Positions 50,980 through 60,678 of a DNA stretch of 64,000 nt are shown here, piece after piece. The notes under the pieces were generated by a model. That model was not told the DNA's origin. It did no database searches and was given only the letters and a program-made list of their open reading frames with translations. Every line of letters starts with the position of its first letter. Within the stretch, counting starts at the first letter, position 1. The stretch covers positions 1 through 64,000 of the forward strand of contig NZ_QLMJ01000019.1 in the NCBI RefSeq assembly GCF_003259845.1, written 5' to 3'. Both the position numbers and the translations under genes were made by a program. The stretch comes from Actinoplanes lutulentus (lineage in GTDB: Bacteria; Actinomycetota; Actinomycetes; Mycobacteriales; Micromonosporaceae).

Positions 50980-52098
50980 ATGCGCACGAATCTGTGGACC
51001 GGCACGGCGATCATCGCGTTGGTGGCCGCGACCACCGCGGCGTGCGGTAACGGCGACGATTCCCGGGCCGGCGCCGTAGTGACCAGTACCGCGGCCAGCT
51101 CGCCGTCCGCAACGCCCGACCTGGGCACCGCCGAAGAAGTGGCGGGCGGCATCGACGTGCCCTGGGGGCTGGCTTTTCTTCCCGGCGGCGATGCGCTGAT
51201 CGCCGAGCGGGACGGCGGCCGGATCCTGCGCCTGACACCTGGTAGTGATCCCCGCCCGGTCGCTGAGGTGCCCGGCGTCGCCGCGGTCGGCGAGGGTGGC
51301 CTGCTCGGCATCGCCGTCTCTCCCGAGTTCGCCAACGACAACCTGGTCTACGCGTACCTGACCGCCGACGACGACAACCGCATCATCCGGTTCCGGCTCG
51401 ACGGCGGCGGCGACAGCCCCGAGGTCGTTTTCGACGGCATAGCCAACGCCAGTTACCACAACGGCGGGCGCATCGCCTTCGGGCCCGACGGCATGCTCTA
51501 CGCCGGCACCGGCGACGCCGGCGACACCACCCGCTCCCAGAACCCGGACAGCCCCAACGGCAAGATCCTGCGCCTGACCCCGGACGGTGGTCCTGCGCCC
51601 GGCAACCCCACCGCCGGCTCCCCGGTTTACAGCCTCGGGCACCGCAACGTCCAGGGCCTGGCCTGGGACGCCGACGACCGGCTGTTCGCGACCGAGTTCG
51701 GCCAGAACGAACTCGACGAGGTCAACCTCATCCGGCCCGGCAGCAATTACGGCTGGCCCGATGTCGAAGGCGAAGGTGACACGGCCGGTGGGCGCTACAC
51801 CAATCCGCTGGTCACCTGGCCGGTCCGCGACGCATCCCCTTCCGGCATGGCCATTGCCGGCAACACCGCCTACGTGGCCGGTCTGCGCGGCGAGCGTCTC
51901 TGGACCCTGCCACTCAACGGCGACACCATCGGCGAGCCCGTCGCCCAGCTCACCGGGACCTATGGGCGGCTGCGCACGGTGGAGGTCGCCCCGGACGGTG
52001 CGCTCTGGGTGACCACGTCGAACACTGACGGCCGCGGCGACGTCCGTGGCGGCGACGACCGGATCCTGCGGTTCCCCGCCCCGGCGACATCAGGGTAG
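50980..52098 (+). CDS. PQQ-dependent aldose sugar dehydrogenase-like lipoprotein
   Basis: This 372-residue protein has a lipoprotein signal (hydrophobic run, then TTAAC with the lipidated Cys near residue 22). A six-bladed beta-propeller of the glucose/sorbosone dehydrogenase family follows. Landmarks are IDVPWGLAFLPGGDALIAER, GEGGLLGIAVSPEF, ASYHNGGRIAFGPDGMLYAG, TGDAGD, YSLGHRNVQGLAWD, and GSNYGWPDVEG. In relatives the His-Asn-Gly-Gly and Gly-His-Arg-Asn segments line the PQQ or substrate pocket. It would oxidise soluble sugars outside the membrane. It is monocistronic and is followed by a strong terminator hairpin. Confidence 0.9.
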   Translation: MRTNLWTGTAIIALVAATTAACGNGDDSRAGAVVTSTAASSPSATPDLGTAEEVAGGIDVPWGLAFLPGGDALIAERDGGRILRLTPGSDPRPVAEVPGVAAVGEGGLLGIAVSPEFANDNLVYAYLTADDDNRIIRFRLDGGGDSPEVVFDGIANASYHNGGRIAFGPDGMLYAGTGDAGDTTRSQNPDSPNGKILRLTPDGGPAPGNPTAGSPVYSLGHRNVQGLAWDADDRLFATEFGQNELDEVNLIRPGSNYGWPDVEGEGDTAGGRYTNPLVTWPVRDASPSGMAIAGNTAYVAGLRGERLWTLPLNGDTIGEPVAQLTGTYGRLRTVEVAPDGALWVTTSNTDGRGDVRGGDDRILRFPAPATSG

Positions 52099-52335
52099 TG
52101 ACAGAACCCGCAGGTCCGGCTGCTGCGGACGTAGCGTCGAGCAGGCCGGACCGCCGGTCTCCGGCTGGCGCCGCCGGGACGCCGGAGAGGGTTACTGTCG
52201 GTACCCCTTTGCGCAGGGCCTCCCTGTTTGCCCGGCGGCCGTCCACGATTACCGGGCTGCCGATGATCGACACGTCAGATCGTCGCCGTGGACGCAGGCC
52301 CCCGCGTGAACGGCAGGACGGCAGCCGCGTGAACG

Positions 52336-52377
52336 CTGGCCGGGTGGCCGGGCGGGCCTGCCCGGCCACCCGGCCAG
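52336..52377. terminator. Bidirectional hairpin terminator
   Basis: A perfect 18-bp inverted repeat (52336-52353 with 52360-52377) has a 6-nt loop. It lies between the convergent sugar dehydrogenase and GH3 genes, just 8 bases beyond the GH3 stop. It is GC-rich with no T-run and probably serves both genes. Confidence 0.78.
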
Positions 52378-52385
52378 CTCTGCGC

Positions 52386-54599
52386 TTACGGCCCGCTGCC
52401 GGTGTCTTCTGTTCTCAAGGACGCGCTCACAGTGGTGAGCACCTCGGGGGTGATACCCAAGCGGGGGAACGCGGTCAAGGTGGACAGCGGAAAGTCGCCG
52501 ATGATAGTCATCAGCTCTGGATCGCCGAGCACGCCCCTCGGGTTGCCGGCGGCGTCGGCTCCGATGGCGCTTCGCAGCGCTGCCGCCGCGGCCGGATCGG
52601 CGAGCCACTCCCGCAGTGTCGCCCCGGCGGTCAGCGGCACCGTGGCGGGTGCGGCCGGAATGTGGACGTCGACCGTGAGGCGCAGGTCCCGCGATGACGA
52701 GCCGACGCTGATCGGGAAGGTGCCGCCTTCCAGCAGCCACCGCCGATCCCGGGTCGACCAGTACGACAGGTCACGGGCTTGAAGGTGAAACGTCACCGTC
52801 ACGCCGGCGCCAGGTTCCAGGGTGACCTTGGTGAATGCTCTGAGTTCACGTACCGGCCGCGCGACAGATGACGGTGGGGCGCCGACGTAGAGCTGGACGA
52901 CTTCCTTACCGAACCGGTCACCGGTGTTGGTTATCCGGCATGTGACGGTCAGGTCGAGGTCATCGCTGTCGGCGCTCCCGATGACGGCGGCGGTGAGGTC
53001 GTGGTAGCCGAAGCTGGTGTACGACAAGCCGTGCCCGAACGGGTAGGCGACGTCCCGGCCGGTGGCGTCGTAGCCGCGGTAGCCGACGAAGACGCCTTCA
53101 CCGTAGCGGACGTGTCCGTGTTCGCCGGGGAAGTTGAGGTACGACGGGTTGTCCTCCAGTCGTACCGGCAGGGTCTCGGCGAGCCGCCCGGACGGATTGA
53201 CGACGCCGAGGAGCAGGTCGGCGACGGCACCGCCGGCAGCTTGACCGGACAGCCAGGTCTCCAGGATCGCGCCGGCGTACCGGTCCCAGGGCCGCAGATG
53301 TACCGCGGATCCGTTACTCAGCACCACCACCAGGTTCGGGTTGACCTCAGCGAGGCGTTTCAGCAGCGTGATCTGGTTGGTGGGCAGATCCATGTGCTGA
53401 CGGTCGGCGCCCTCGGACTCGTCGCTGGCGGGCAATCCCATCAAGACCACGACGGCGGAGGCCTCAGCGGCCAGGGTCACGGCCGTTTCGCCGCCTTCGG
53501 CAGATCTGAGGGGTACGCCCGGAGGCAACGCCGCGCGCAGTTCCATCACAAGGTCGTCGATCCGGGTCGGATTGACTTGAGAGCTACCTGCCCCCTGGTA
53601 ACGCAAAGGTTCCCCGATGACCACGATCGTGTCGCCAGCAACAGGCCGCAGCGGCAGCAGACCGAGGTCGTTCTTGAGCAGGACGGCGCAGTCGGCGGCG
53701 GCGGTGCGCGCGAGTGCGTGGTGGGCGCCGGTGTCGACATCGGCCGGTGCTGGTCGCGGCCCGGCTCGTTCGATCAGCCGCAGGATCCGCGACACCGCGA
53801 GATCGAGTAGTTTCTCGTCGAGGCTGCCGTCTCGGACGGCCTCCACGAGCGCCACGTCGCTGACCCCGAGCTTCGGTGGCATCTCCAGATCGAGGCCGGC
53901 GGCGAGCGCGGCGACCCGGTCACCGACGGCGCCCCAGTCGGAGACGACGACCCCGTCGAAGCCCCACTCGTCGCGCAGCACGTCGGTGAGCAGCCACCTG
54001 TGCTGGCTGGCGTGGACGCCGTTGATCCGGTTGTAGGCGCACATCACCATCCACGGCTTCGCCCGGGTGACGATGCGTTCGAAGTGGGGCAGGTAGATCT
54101 CGCGCAGCGTGCGCTCGTCGACGTCGGCGCTGACCCGCAGCCGATCGGTCTCCTGGTTGTTGGCGGCGAAGTGTTTGACGCAGGCGCCGACACCCTGGCT
54201 CTGCACGCCGGTGACGTGGGCTTCTCCGAGGACTCCGGACAGCAGGGGGTCCTCGGAGAAGTACTCGAAATTCCGGCCGCCCAGCGGCGAGCGTTTGATG
54301 TTGACGCCGGGGCCGAGCAGCACGGCGACTCCTTGGGCACGAGCCTCCGCGCCGATCGCCGCGCCGACCTGCCGGACGAGATCGGGATCCCAGGAGGAGC
54401 CGAGCGCGGACGCGGTGGGAAAGCAGGTGGCGGGCAGGCCGCCGGAGATGCCGGCCTGATTGCCGTCCGGCTGGCGGCGCAGCCCGTGTGGGCCGTCCGA
54501 GAGCACGATCGCCGGGACGCCGAGTCTCTCGACCGGCGCGGTGTGCCAGAAGGTGGAGCCCAGGCACAGAGCGGCCTTCTCCTGCAGGGTCATTTCCAC
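52386..54599 (-). CDS. GH3-family beta-glucosidase
   Basis: This 737-residue cytoplasmic glycoside hydrolase would release terminal beta-linked glucose or xylose. Domain order is an N-terminal TIM barrel (GVPAIVLSDGPHGLRRQ; VKHFAANNQETDR; RGIN-like YNRINGVHASQH) with nucleophile Asp221 in GVVVSDWGAV. An alpha/beta sandwich (VVVLSNGSAVHLRPWDRYAG) and a fibronectin-III-like domain (GKEVVQLYVGAPPSSVARPV, RELRAF) follow, with an extra ~80-residue C-terminal tail after the FnIII part. No signal peptide is seen, so it acts on imported glycosides. GGAAGG precedes ATG 54599. It is the last gene of the aldehyde/alcohol dehydrogenase operon. A fragment of a paralogue lies at 49421-49612. Confidence 0.93.
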   Translation of the reverse strand: MEMTLQEKAALCLGSTFWHTAPVERLGVPAIVLSDGPHGLRRQPDGNQAGISGGLPATCFPTASALGSSWDPDLVRQVGAAIGAEARAQGVAVLLGPGVNIKRSPLGGRNFEYFSEDPLLSGVLGEAHVTGVQSQGVGACVKHFAANNQETDRLRVSADVDERTLREIYLPHFERIVTRAKPWMVMCAYNRINGVHASQHRWLLTDVLRDEWGFDGVVVSDWGAVGDRVAALAAGLDLEMPPKLGVSDVALVEAVRDGSLDEKLLDLAVSRILRLIERAGPRPAPADVDTGAHHALARTAAADCAVLLKNDLGLLPLRPVAGDTIVVIGEPLRYQGAGSSQVNPTRIDDLVMELRAALPPGVPLRSAEGGETAVTLAAEASAVVVLMGLPASDESEGADRQHMDLPTNQITLLKRLAEVNPNLVVVLSNGSAVHLRPWDRYAGAILETWLSGQAAGGAVADLLLGVVNPSGRLAETLPVRLEDNPSYLNFPGEHGHVRYGEGVFVGYRGYDATGRDVAYPFGHGLSYTSFGYHDLTAAVIGSADSDDLDLTVTCRITNTGDRFGKEVVQLYVGAPPSSVARPVRELRAFTKVTLEPGAGVTVTFHLQARDLSYWSTRDRRWLLEGGTFPISVGSSSRDLRLTVDVHIPAAPATVPLTAGATLREWLADPAAAAALRSAIGADAAGNPRGVLGDPELMTIIGDFPLSTLTAFPRLGITPEVLTTVSASLRTEDTGSGP

Positions 54600-54619
54600 G
54601 GGCTCGCACCTTCCTCGTG

Positions 54620-55669
54620 TCAGCCGTTCGCCATGGTGCGGACGTCGATGACGAACCGGTATCGGACGTCACCGGCGGCGACGCGGTCGTAGGCGTCGTC
54701 GATCTCGTCGGCGCTGATGATCTCGACGTCGGCGTGGATGCCGCGCTCGGCGCAGAAGTCGAGCATCGCCTGGGTCTCGGCGATGCCGCCGACCAGCGTT
54801 CCGGCCAGCGAGCGGCGGTTGTAGAGCAGGGAGAAGACGTCGAGGGTGATCGGCTTCTTCGGCACCCCCAGCATCACCATCGTGCCGTCGAGGGCGAGCA
54901 GGCCCAGGAAGGCGTCGTAGTCGATCGGGGCCGGCACGGTCGAGACGATCAGGTCGAAGGCGCCGGCGAACTCGGTGAAGATCGCCGGATCGGTGCTCAG
55001 CCGATAGTCCTCAGCGCCGCGTTTGAGCGCGTCGGCCTGCTTGTCCATCGTCAGCTCGAACACAGTGGTGTGCGCGCCGAGGGCCGCCGAGATGGATACG
55101 CCGACATGCCCGAGACCGCCGAAACCGAGGATCGCGACCTTCTTGCCTGGCCCGGCCTGCCAGTGCCGCAGCGGCGAGTAGAGCGTGATGCCGGCACACA
55201 ACAGGGGGGCCGCGTTCGCCAGCGGGATCGCATCGGGGATGCGCACGACGTAGGCCTCGTCCACGACGATCTTCTCGCTGTAGCCGCCGAGCGTCTTCTG
55301 GCCGTCGCGCCCGATCGAGTTGTAGGTGCGGATGTGGTCGCGCCGGCAGTACGGCTCGAGCCCTGCGCGGCAGTAGTCGCACTGCCGGCACGAGTCGACC
55401 AGGCAGCCGACGCCGACCCGGTCGCCGACTGCGAACCGGGTCACCTCCGGGCCGGTCGCCACGATGATCCCGGCGATCTCGTGGCCGGGCACGATCGGGT
55501 ACATCGTGGTGCCGAACTCGCCGCGGGTCCGGCTCACGTCGGTGTGACAGATCCCGGAGTACGCGATGTCGATGAGCACGTCGGCCGGGCCGGGATCGCG
55601 GCGGTCGATGCGGGTGGCCCGGAACCGTTCGGCCGGTCCGGCGCTGGACCGGGCGTTGACGACGATCAT
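54620..55669 (-). CDS. Zinc alcohol dehydrogenase, CAD/YahK type
   Basis: This 349-residue NADP(H)-preferring alcohol/aldehyde oxidoreductase has catalytic zinc ligands in SGICHTD and PGHEIAG. Four structural-zinc cysteines lie in CLVDSCRQCDYCRAGLEPYC, and the cofactor loop is ILGFGGLGHVGV. The pattern fits the cinnamyl-alcohol-dehydrogenase/YahK branch that reduces many aldehydes. ATG 55669 lies 4 bases from the ALDH stop; the open frame continues upstream into that gene, but only from Met87 does it match the family. It is co-transcribed with ALDH and GH3. Confidence 0.92.
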   Translation of the reverse strand: MIVVNARSSAGPAERFRATRIDRRDPGPADVLIDIAYSGICHTDVSRTRGEFGTTMYPIVPGHEIAGIIVATGPEVTRFAVGDRVGVGCLVDSCRQCDYCRAGLEPYCRRDHIRTYNSIGRDGQKTLGGYSEKIVVDEAYVVRIPDAIPLANAAPLLCAGITLYSPLRHWQAGPGKKVAILGFGGLGHVGVSISAALGAHTTVFELTMDKQADALKRGAEDYRLSTDPAIFTEFAGAFDLIVSTVPAPIDYDAFLGLLALDGTMVMLGVPKKPITLDVFSLLYNRRSLAGTLVGGIAETQAMLDFCAERGIHADVEIISADEIDDAYDRVAAGDVRYRFVIDVRTMANG

Positions 55670-55673
55670 CTGG

Positions 55674-57086
55674 TCAGCCGATCGACTTGTACTCGAGGAA
55701 TTCCTCGATGCCGTAGCGCCCGAACTCCCGGCCGATGCCGGAGAGCTTGAATCCGCCGTGCGGGGCCCGCGCGTTGACCGGTGAGCCGTTGATGCGGATG
55801 CGCCCCGCCCGCAGCCTCTTCGCCAGCTCACGGGCACGGGCCTCGTCGCCGGCCCAGATAGCGCCGGCCAGACCATACTGGGTGTCGTTGGCGATCCGGA
55901 AGGCGTCGTCCTCGTCGTCGTATCCAATGATCACGACGACCGGGCCGAAGATCTCCTCGCGGGCGATGCGGGAGTTGTTGTCGCCGGAGAACACCGTCGG
56001 GCGTACGAAGAAGCCGCGGTCGAGGCCGTCGGGCGCCTCGACGCCGCCGGTCAGCAGGCGGGCGCCGTCCTCCAGACCAGCGTGGATGTAGTCGCGGATG
56101 CGCTGCCGCTGGATGGCGTTGGCCACCGGGCCGAGCGTGGTGGCCGGGTCGAAGGGGTCGCCGAGCACGTAACTCTCCGCCTTGCGGACGGCGATCTGCT
56201 CGGCCTCGGCGAGCCGGGCCCGCGGGACCAGCACGCGGGACAGGCCGCCGCAGACCTGGCCGGAGTTGCGGAAGGCGTCCTCGATGCCCACCTCGACGGC
56301 CCGCTCGAGGTCGGCGTCCGGGAGGATCACGTTGGCGGACTTGCCGCCGAGCTCCAACGCGACCTTCTTGATCCCCTGGGCGGCCAGTTCCATCACCCGG
56401 CGCCCGGCCCGGACCGAACCGGTCAGCGAGACCATGTCGACCAGGGGATGAGTCACGATCGCCTCGCCGATGTCCGGTCCGGTGCCGGACACGAGGTTGA
56501 AGACCCCCTCCGGCAGGCCGGCCTCGGCGACCATCTCGGCGAAGATGAACGAGCTCAGCGGTGCGACCTCGGTGCCCTTGAGTACGACGGTGCACCCGGC
56601 GGCGAGGGCTGCACCGGCCTTCATGCAGACCATGCGCATCGGCCCGTTCCACGGGGTGATCGCGCCGACGACACCGGCCGCCTCGCGGGCGACGACGGTG
56701 TTGCCGACCCTCTCCTCCCAGACCACCTGCGTCAGGCTCTCCGCGAGGCTGCGCAGGTCCCCCACGGCGGCGGCCGCCTGGGACTCCTGGGCGATGCTGT
56801 AGGGCTGGCCGATCTCAGCGACGATCGCGCGGGCGATCTCGTCGGACCGCTCGGCGGTGAGCTTCGTGAGCTTGTCGAGCAGCGCCAGCCGCTCCTCGAC
56901 GGTGGTCCGCGACCAGGCCGGGAACGCCGCCGCGGCGGCCCGAGCGGCCGCGTCGACGTCCTCGGCCGAGCCGGCCGGGATGGAGGCGACCGGTTCCTCG
57001 GTCACCGGGTTGATCACGGTCAGGCGATCGGCACCGGTGGACGCGACCCACGTCCCGTTGATGAAGATCTTGTCGCGCTCGATCAT
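55674..57086 (-). CDS. Aldehyde dehydrogenase
   Basis: This 470-residue NAD(P)-dependent enzyme oxidises an aldehyde to the acid. Key residues are visible: Asn147 in TPWNGP, Lys170, general-base Glu245 in LELGGKS, and catalytic Cys279 in SGQVCGG. It ends with the usual PHGGFKLSGIGREFGRYG block. I chose ATG 57086 because AAGGAGGTG sits just upstream; an earlier Met at 57146 lacks this. It heads the ALDH-ADH-GH3 operon, with a small inverted repeat at 57110-57129 as possible operator. Confidence 0.94.
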   Translation of the reverse strand: MIERDKIFINGTWVASTGADRLTVINPVTEEPVASIPAGSAEDVDAAARAAAAAFPAWSRTTVEERLALLDKLTKLTAERSDEIARAIVAEIGQPYSIAQESQAAAAVGDLRSLAESLTQVVWEERVGNTVVAREAAGVVGAITPWNGPMRMVCMKAGAALAAGCTVVLKGTEVAPLSSFIFAEMVAEAGLPEGVFNLVSGTGPDIGEAIVTHPLVDMVSLTGSVRAGRRVMELAAQGIKKVALELGGKSANVILPDADLERAVEVGIEDAFRNSGQVCGGLSRVLVPRARLAEAEQIAVRKAESYVLGDPFDPATTLGPVANAIQRQRIRDYIHAGLEDGARLLTGGVEAPDGLDRGFFVRPTVFSGDNNSRIAREEIFGPVVVIIGYDDEDDAFRIANDTQYGLAGAIWAGDEARARELAKRLRAGRIRINGSPVNARAPHGGFKLSGIGREFGRYGIEEFLEYKSIG

Positions 57087-57109
57087 CAAACACCTCCTTG
57101 ATGTCGCAT

Positions 57110-57129
57110 ATACGAATAGCTGATCGTAT
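57110..57129 (-). promoter_or_regulatory. Candidate operator upstream of the ALDH operon
   Basis: ATACGA and TCGTAT form a 6-bp inverted repeat with an 8-nt spacer, in an AT-rich patch 24 bases before the ALDH start. Several GntR-like regulators bind such sites. No regulator gene lies next to it, so the call rests on symmetry and position only. Confidence 0.35.
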
Positions 57130-57186
57130 TGACGATTTATTCTCACGCTAGAGCGCCCACCTGATCCCCGTCAACGGAGGCCGGCG

Positions 57187-57933
57187 CTACGAACCCACGA
57201 ACTGCGGTGGGCGCCTCTCCCCCGCGGCCGCCACGCCCTCGGTGAAGTCCGCGGTGCCCAGCAACGCCGCCTGCGCGGTGGCTTCGACGTCCAGCGCCGC
57301 CGAGACCTCCGGAACCAGACGCCGCCGTAGCGTCGCCCGGATCGCGACCAGCGACAGCGGTGCGGACGACGCGATCCGTTCGGCCAGGGCGAGAGCACCG
57401 GCTCGGGGATCCTCCGCGACCTCGTCACAGAGCCCGATCACCGCCGCTTCCTCCCCGCTCACCGACCGGCCGGTGTAGAGCAGCTCGGCGGCGCGCTGCT
57501 CGCCGACCACCCGTGGCAGCGTCACCGACAACGCGAACCCCTGATGGAATCCGAGGCGCGCGAAGTTCGCGGTGAGCCGTGCCTTCGGCGCGGCGACCCG
57601 GAAGTCGGCCGCCATCGCCAGGCCGAGGCCACCACCGACGGCGGCGCCCTGCACCGCGGCCACGATCGGTTTGCGGCCGGAGAACACCCGGAACGCCTGA
57701 CGGTAGATCCGGCGGATCCCGGCCTCCCCCATGCCGCGCAGATCGGCGCCCGCGCAGAAGTGCTTGCCCTGCGAGCAGAGCACCACGCATGACACCGCGG
57801 CGTCGTGGTCGAGGTCCTGCAGCGCGTCACCGAGCTCGGTGAGCAACTCCTCGTCGAAGAAGTTGTTCGGCGGGCGGCGCAGTTCCAGCAACGCCACCCG
57901 GCCGATCCCGGAGATACCGACCAGGCGGCTCAT
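57187..57933 (-). CDS. Enoyl-CoA hydratase/isomerase
   Basis: This 248-residue crotonase-fold enzyme has oxyanion-hole motifs KHFCAGADLRGMG and VQGAAVGGGLGLAMAADFRV. An active-site-region NFARLGFHQGFALSVTLPRV segment carries no obvious Glu pair, so the exact reaction (hydration, isomerisation or hydrolysis) is open. ATG 57933 overlaps the acyl-CoA ligase stop (ATGA). It is the last gene of the CoA-dependent catabolic run that starts beyond the right edge. Confidence 0.9.
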   Translation of the reverse strand: MSRLVGISGIGRVALLELRRPPNNFFDEELLTELGDALQDLDHDAAVSCVVLCSQGKHFCAGADLRGMGEAGIRRIYRQAFRVFSGRKPIVAAVQGAAVGGGLGLAMAADFRVAAPKARLTANFARLGFHQGFALSVTLPRVVGEQRAAELLYTGRSVSGEEAAVIGLCDEVAEDPRAGALALAERIASSAPLSLVAIRATLRRRLVPEVSAALDVEATAQAALLGTADFTEGVAAAGERRPPQFVGS

Positions 57934-59495
57934 GAGCGGCCTCCGCCGGCCGGCAGCTCCGCGCGGGCCTGCACGGCGACCTGGTTCTTGTCGATCTTCC
58001 CGGAGTGGGTGGTGGGCAGCGGCTCGTGGCGTAACCACCATCGGCTGGGCACCGCGAACGAGGCGACCCGGGTACGCAGCCCCTCTCCCAGCTCCTCGGC
58101 GGTACGGCCCGGTTCGACGACGACAACGGCCATGACCTCCTCGCCGAACTCCGCGGACGGCACGCCGAAAACGGCCGACTCGATCACGCCGGGCAATGCG
58201 GCGAGCGCCTGCTCGACGGCGGCGGGCGCGATGTTCTCCCCACCTCGGATGATCATGTCCTTGGCCCGTCCGGTGACCCAGAGGTACCCGTCGGCGTCCA
58301 GGTGGCCCAGGTCGCCGGTGTGCAGCCGGCCCTGTGCGTCGATCGGGGACCCGTCGTGCCCGAAGTACCCGATCATCTGCGTGGGACTGCGGACCAGGAT
58401 CTCGCCGTCCTCTCCGGCGATCTCCAGCTCCACCAGGGGCAGCGGGCGGCCGCAAGAGCCCGGACGCTCACGGGTGTCACGCCCGGATGCCGCGGTGGCC
58501 TGCCCGCCGTTCTCGGTCAGGCCCCACCCCGTCGCCACCCGCGGATCGACACCGGGCAGCCCGCCGCGGAGCTGGGCGAGGAACTCCTGGTGCACCGGCG
58601 CCCCGCCGACCGTGACCGACCGCAGTGAGCTCAGGTCGCGACGGAGCCGGTCGGGGTGTTCGAGCACCCGCGAGACCATCGTGGGCACGGCGCTCCACCG
58701 GGCGATCCGCCACCGCTCGATGAGGGCCAGCGCCTCGCCCGGCTCGAACTTCCCGGCCGGCATGACCAGGGTGTCGCCGACCACGATGGCGCGCAGCAGG
58801 GTCTGGATGCCACCGATGTGGAACATCGGCCCGGTGTGCAGCCCCGCGTCACCGGTCGCGTCGTCCACCAGCTGGGGCAGCCGCTTCGTGACATGCAGCA
58901 GCATGTGCAGCCCGGAGAGCAGCGAGCGGTGCGACAGCACCACCGCTTTCGGGCGGCCCGCGGTCCCGGAGGTGAACACGAGCACGGCGGGCTCGTCCTC
59001 GTCGTGGTCGATGGCCTCTGCCGGCATCGACTCGCTGGAGATCACGCAGCGCCAGGGCACGACCGCAGCGTCCGCGGGCAGATTCCGCGACGCGCGGGCA
59101 TCGGCGAGCACGAGAGCGGGACCGACCGTGGTCAGGCAGTCCGCCAGCTCGTGGCGGCTCCACCAGGCGTTGCCGAGCACCGGCACCGCCCCGAGGCTCA
59201 CCACCGCCCAGAAGTTGATGATCCACTCGGGGCTGTTGAATCCGAGGAGCACGATCCGGTCGCCGCGGCCGGCGCCGTGGCCGGCGAGCTCGGCCGCCTT
59301 GGCCAGCGCCGCGTGGCGCAGCTGCTCGAAGCTCAGCACGGTGTCGCCCTGCACGACGTGCGGGCGCTCTCCCCATCGACCGGCCAGATCGAGCAGGCCG
59401 GCCACGTCACGTGGCCTGTCGGTGTAGGTGCGCATCGGCACGCCGTGCACCAGCTCGACGCCGATCGCGTCGCCCCAGACCACACCGTGGCTCAC
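57930..59495 (-). CDS. AMP-forming acyl-CoA ligase
   Basis: This 521-residue adenylate-forming enzyme has the P-loop VFTSGTAGRPKAVVLSHRS, the ATWGLTENGG-like motif at TGWGLTENGG, the hinge GRAKDMIIRGGENIAPAAVE, and the C-terminal catalytic Lys in SGKIDKN. It activates a carboxylic acid to its CoA thioester. GTG 59495 overlaps the dehydratase stop (GTGA). The longer open frame to 60095 runs into that gene and is not used. With CoA-transferase, dehydratase and hydratase beside it, it probably feeds a degradation pathway. Confidence 0.92.
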   Translation of the reverse strand: MSHGVVWGDAIGVELVHGVPMRTYTDRPRDVAGLLDLAGRWGERPHVVQGDTVLSFEQLRHAALAKAAELAGHGAGRGDRIVLLGFNSPEWIINFWAVVSLGAVPVLGNAWWSRHELADCLTTVGPALVLADARASRNLPADAAVVPWRCVISSESMPAEAIDHDEDEPAVLVFTSGTAGRPKAVVLSHRSLLSGLHMLLHVTKRLPQLVDDATGDAGLHTGPMFHIGGIQTLLRAIVVGDTLVMPAGKFEPGEALALIERWRIARWSAVPTMVSRVLEHPDRLRRDLSSLRSVTVGGAPVHQEFLAQLRGGLPGVDPRVATGWGLTENGGQATAASGRDTRERPGSCGRPLPLVELEIAGEDGEILVRSPTQMIGYFGHDGSPIDAQGRLHTGDLGHLDADGYLWVTGRAKDMIIRGGENIAPAAVEQALAALPGVIESAVFGVPSAEFGEEVMAVVVVEPGRTAEELGEGLRTRVASFAVPSRWWLRHEPLPTTHSGKIDKNQVAVQARAELPAGGGRS

Positions 59496-60652
59496 GGCTG
59501 TACCTCCCGTCGCGGCAGGACGACGGTGGCGGTACCGGGCATGCAGTTCTGATCGCGCTGATTGATCGCCCGCGTCTCCAGGTGGATCACCGCGTCGCCG
59601 TCGGCGTCGATCTCCTTGCCCACCACGGCGCCGCCCAGCCGGACGACGTCGGAGAGGTAGACGTGCGCGCGGTACTGCCCGTGGACGGCCTTGACCCGGC
59701 CGGCATCGCCGATCCAGTGGGTCAGCGAGTGGATCTGCCAGCAGGTGCGCTGGATGCCCACGTCGTACGCGACCTGCGCTCCTTGAAGCCGGGCGGCGTA
59801 GTCGTTGTAGTGCACCGAGTACACCGGTTCGAGGGCATGGGTGTTCGGGTCGCGGAACGCCCACTTCGGGTGCTTGCGGTACCGGCGCAGCGCCACCCCG
59901 TGCGCGGACAGCCGCGGGATCGGCGCAGCGCCCGAGGCGACGTAGGCGATCTCGTCGGTGAGCCCGATCGGGCCTTTGGTGATGGTGTCCAGTTCGTCGC
60001 CGATCCGCACGTCCTCCCAGTACCGGGGCTGGGCACCGCGCGGCGACTCGGCGAGGATGTCCTCCTCGACGGCGGCGAGCTGCTCCTCGGTCCACGGGTG
60101 GGGCAACTCGATCGCCCGGGAGCCGCGGCGTTTCTGCATCTCGCCGCGCTCGAAGCGCATCCGGGAGCAGATGAAGCGCGCGACGAGCTGCCCGTCGCCG
60201 TTCCAGTACTCCTGGCGCAGGTAGTCCTTGATCCGGCGTCCGCCGAAGGCGCTCTCGACCGGATCGTCGAAGCCGTCGAACCAGACCCGCGCGGTGATCT
60301 TGTCGCCGACCCGGATCGGCGCGTGGAAGGTTATGTCGGTCTCGGCATGGAATCCGCCCAGCCCTCGCCAGCCCACCTGGACCGAGCCGAGGCAGGCGAA
60401 GATGAAGCTCGGTGGAGCGACGATCGTTGCGTACGGGCCCGCGGCGGCGTACGCCTCGTCGGTCCAGAGCGGATTGTCGTCGCCGATGCCCTCCGCGAAT
60501 CGGAGAATGGCGAGCCGGGTCGCGTACTCGTTGTTGACGCAGGCGTCGGTACGCAGCTCGGTGCCGATCAGGTTACGCATGTCGGTGAGCATCTGGTCGG
60601 TGAACTTGCCGGTGGCCAGTTCCTTGCCGAAATTCGTGTCGGTGGTCGTCAT
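59492..60652 (-). CDS. MaoC-like acyl dehydratase, two-domain
   Basis: This 386-residue protein has two hotdog folds. The N-terminal FAS1-like dehydratase part contains ILRFAEGIGDDNPLWTDEAY and ATIVAPPSFIFACLGSVQVG. The C-terminal MaoC part contains YWEDVRIGDELDTITKGPIG and an IQRTCWQIHSLTHWIGDAGR segment. It would hydrate enoyl-CoA or dehydrate hydroxyacyl-CoA. ATG 60652 is supported by AAGGA upstream; the frame extends 10 residues further without need. It is coupled to the ligase and lies 26 bp after the iron-type dehydrogenase. Confidence 0.88.
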   Translation of the reverse strand: MTTTDTNFGKELATGKFTDQMLTDMRNLIGTELRTDACVNNEYATRLAILRFAEGIGDDNPLWTDEAYAAAGPYATIVAPPSFIFACLGSVQVGWRGLGGFHAETDITFHAPIRVGDKITARVWFDGFDDPVESAFGGRRIKDYLRQEYWNGDGQLVARFICSRMRFERGEMQKRRGSRAIELPHPWTEEQLAAVEEDILAESPRGAQPRYWEDVRIGDELDTITKGPIGLTDEIAYVASGAAPIPRLSAHGVALRRYRKHPKWAFRDPNTHALEPVYSVHYNDYAARLQGAQVAYDVGIQRTCWQIHSLTHWIGDAGRVKAVHGQYRAHVYLSDVVRLGGAVVGKEIDADGDAVIHLETRAINQRDQNCMPGTATVVLPRREVQP

Positions 60653-60678
60653 GGGAGTCCTTCCCCGTGGAATCGGTG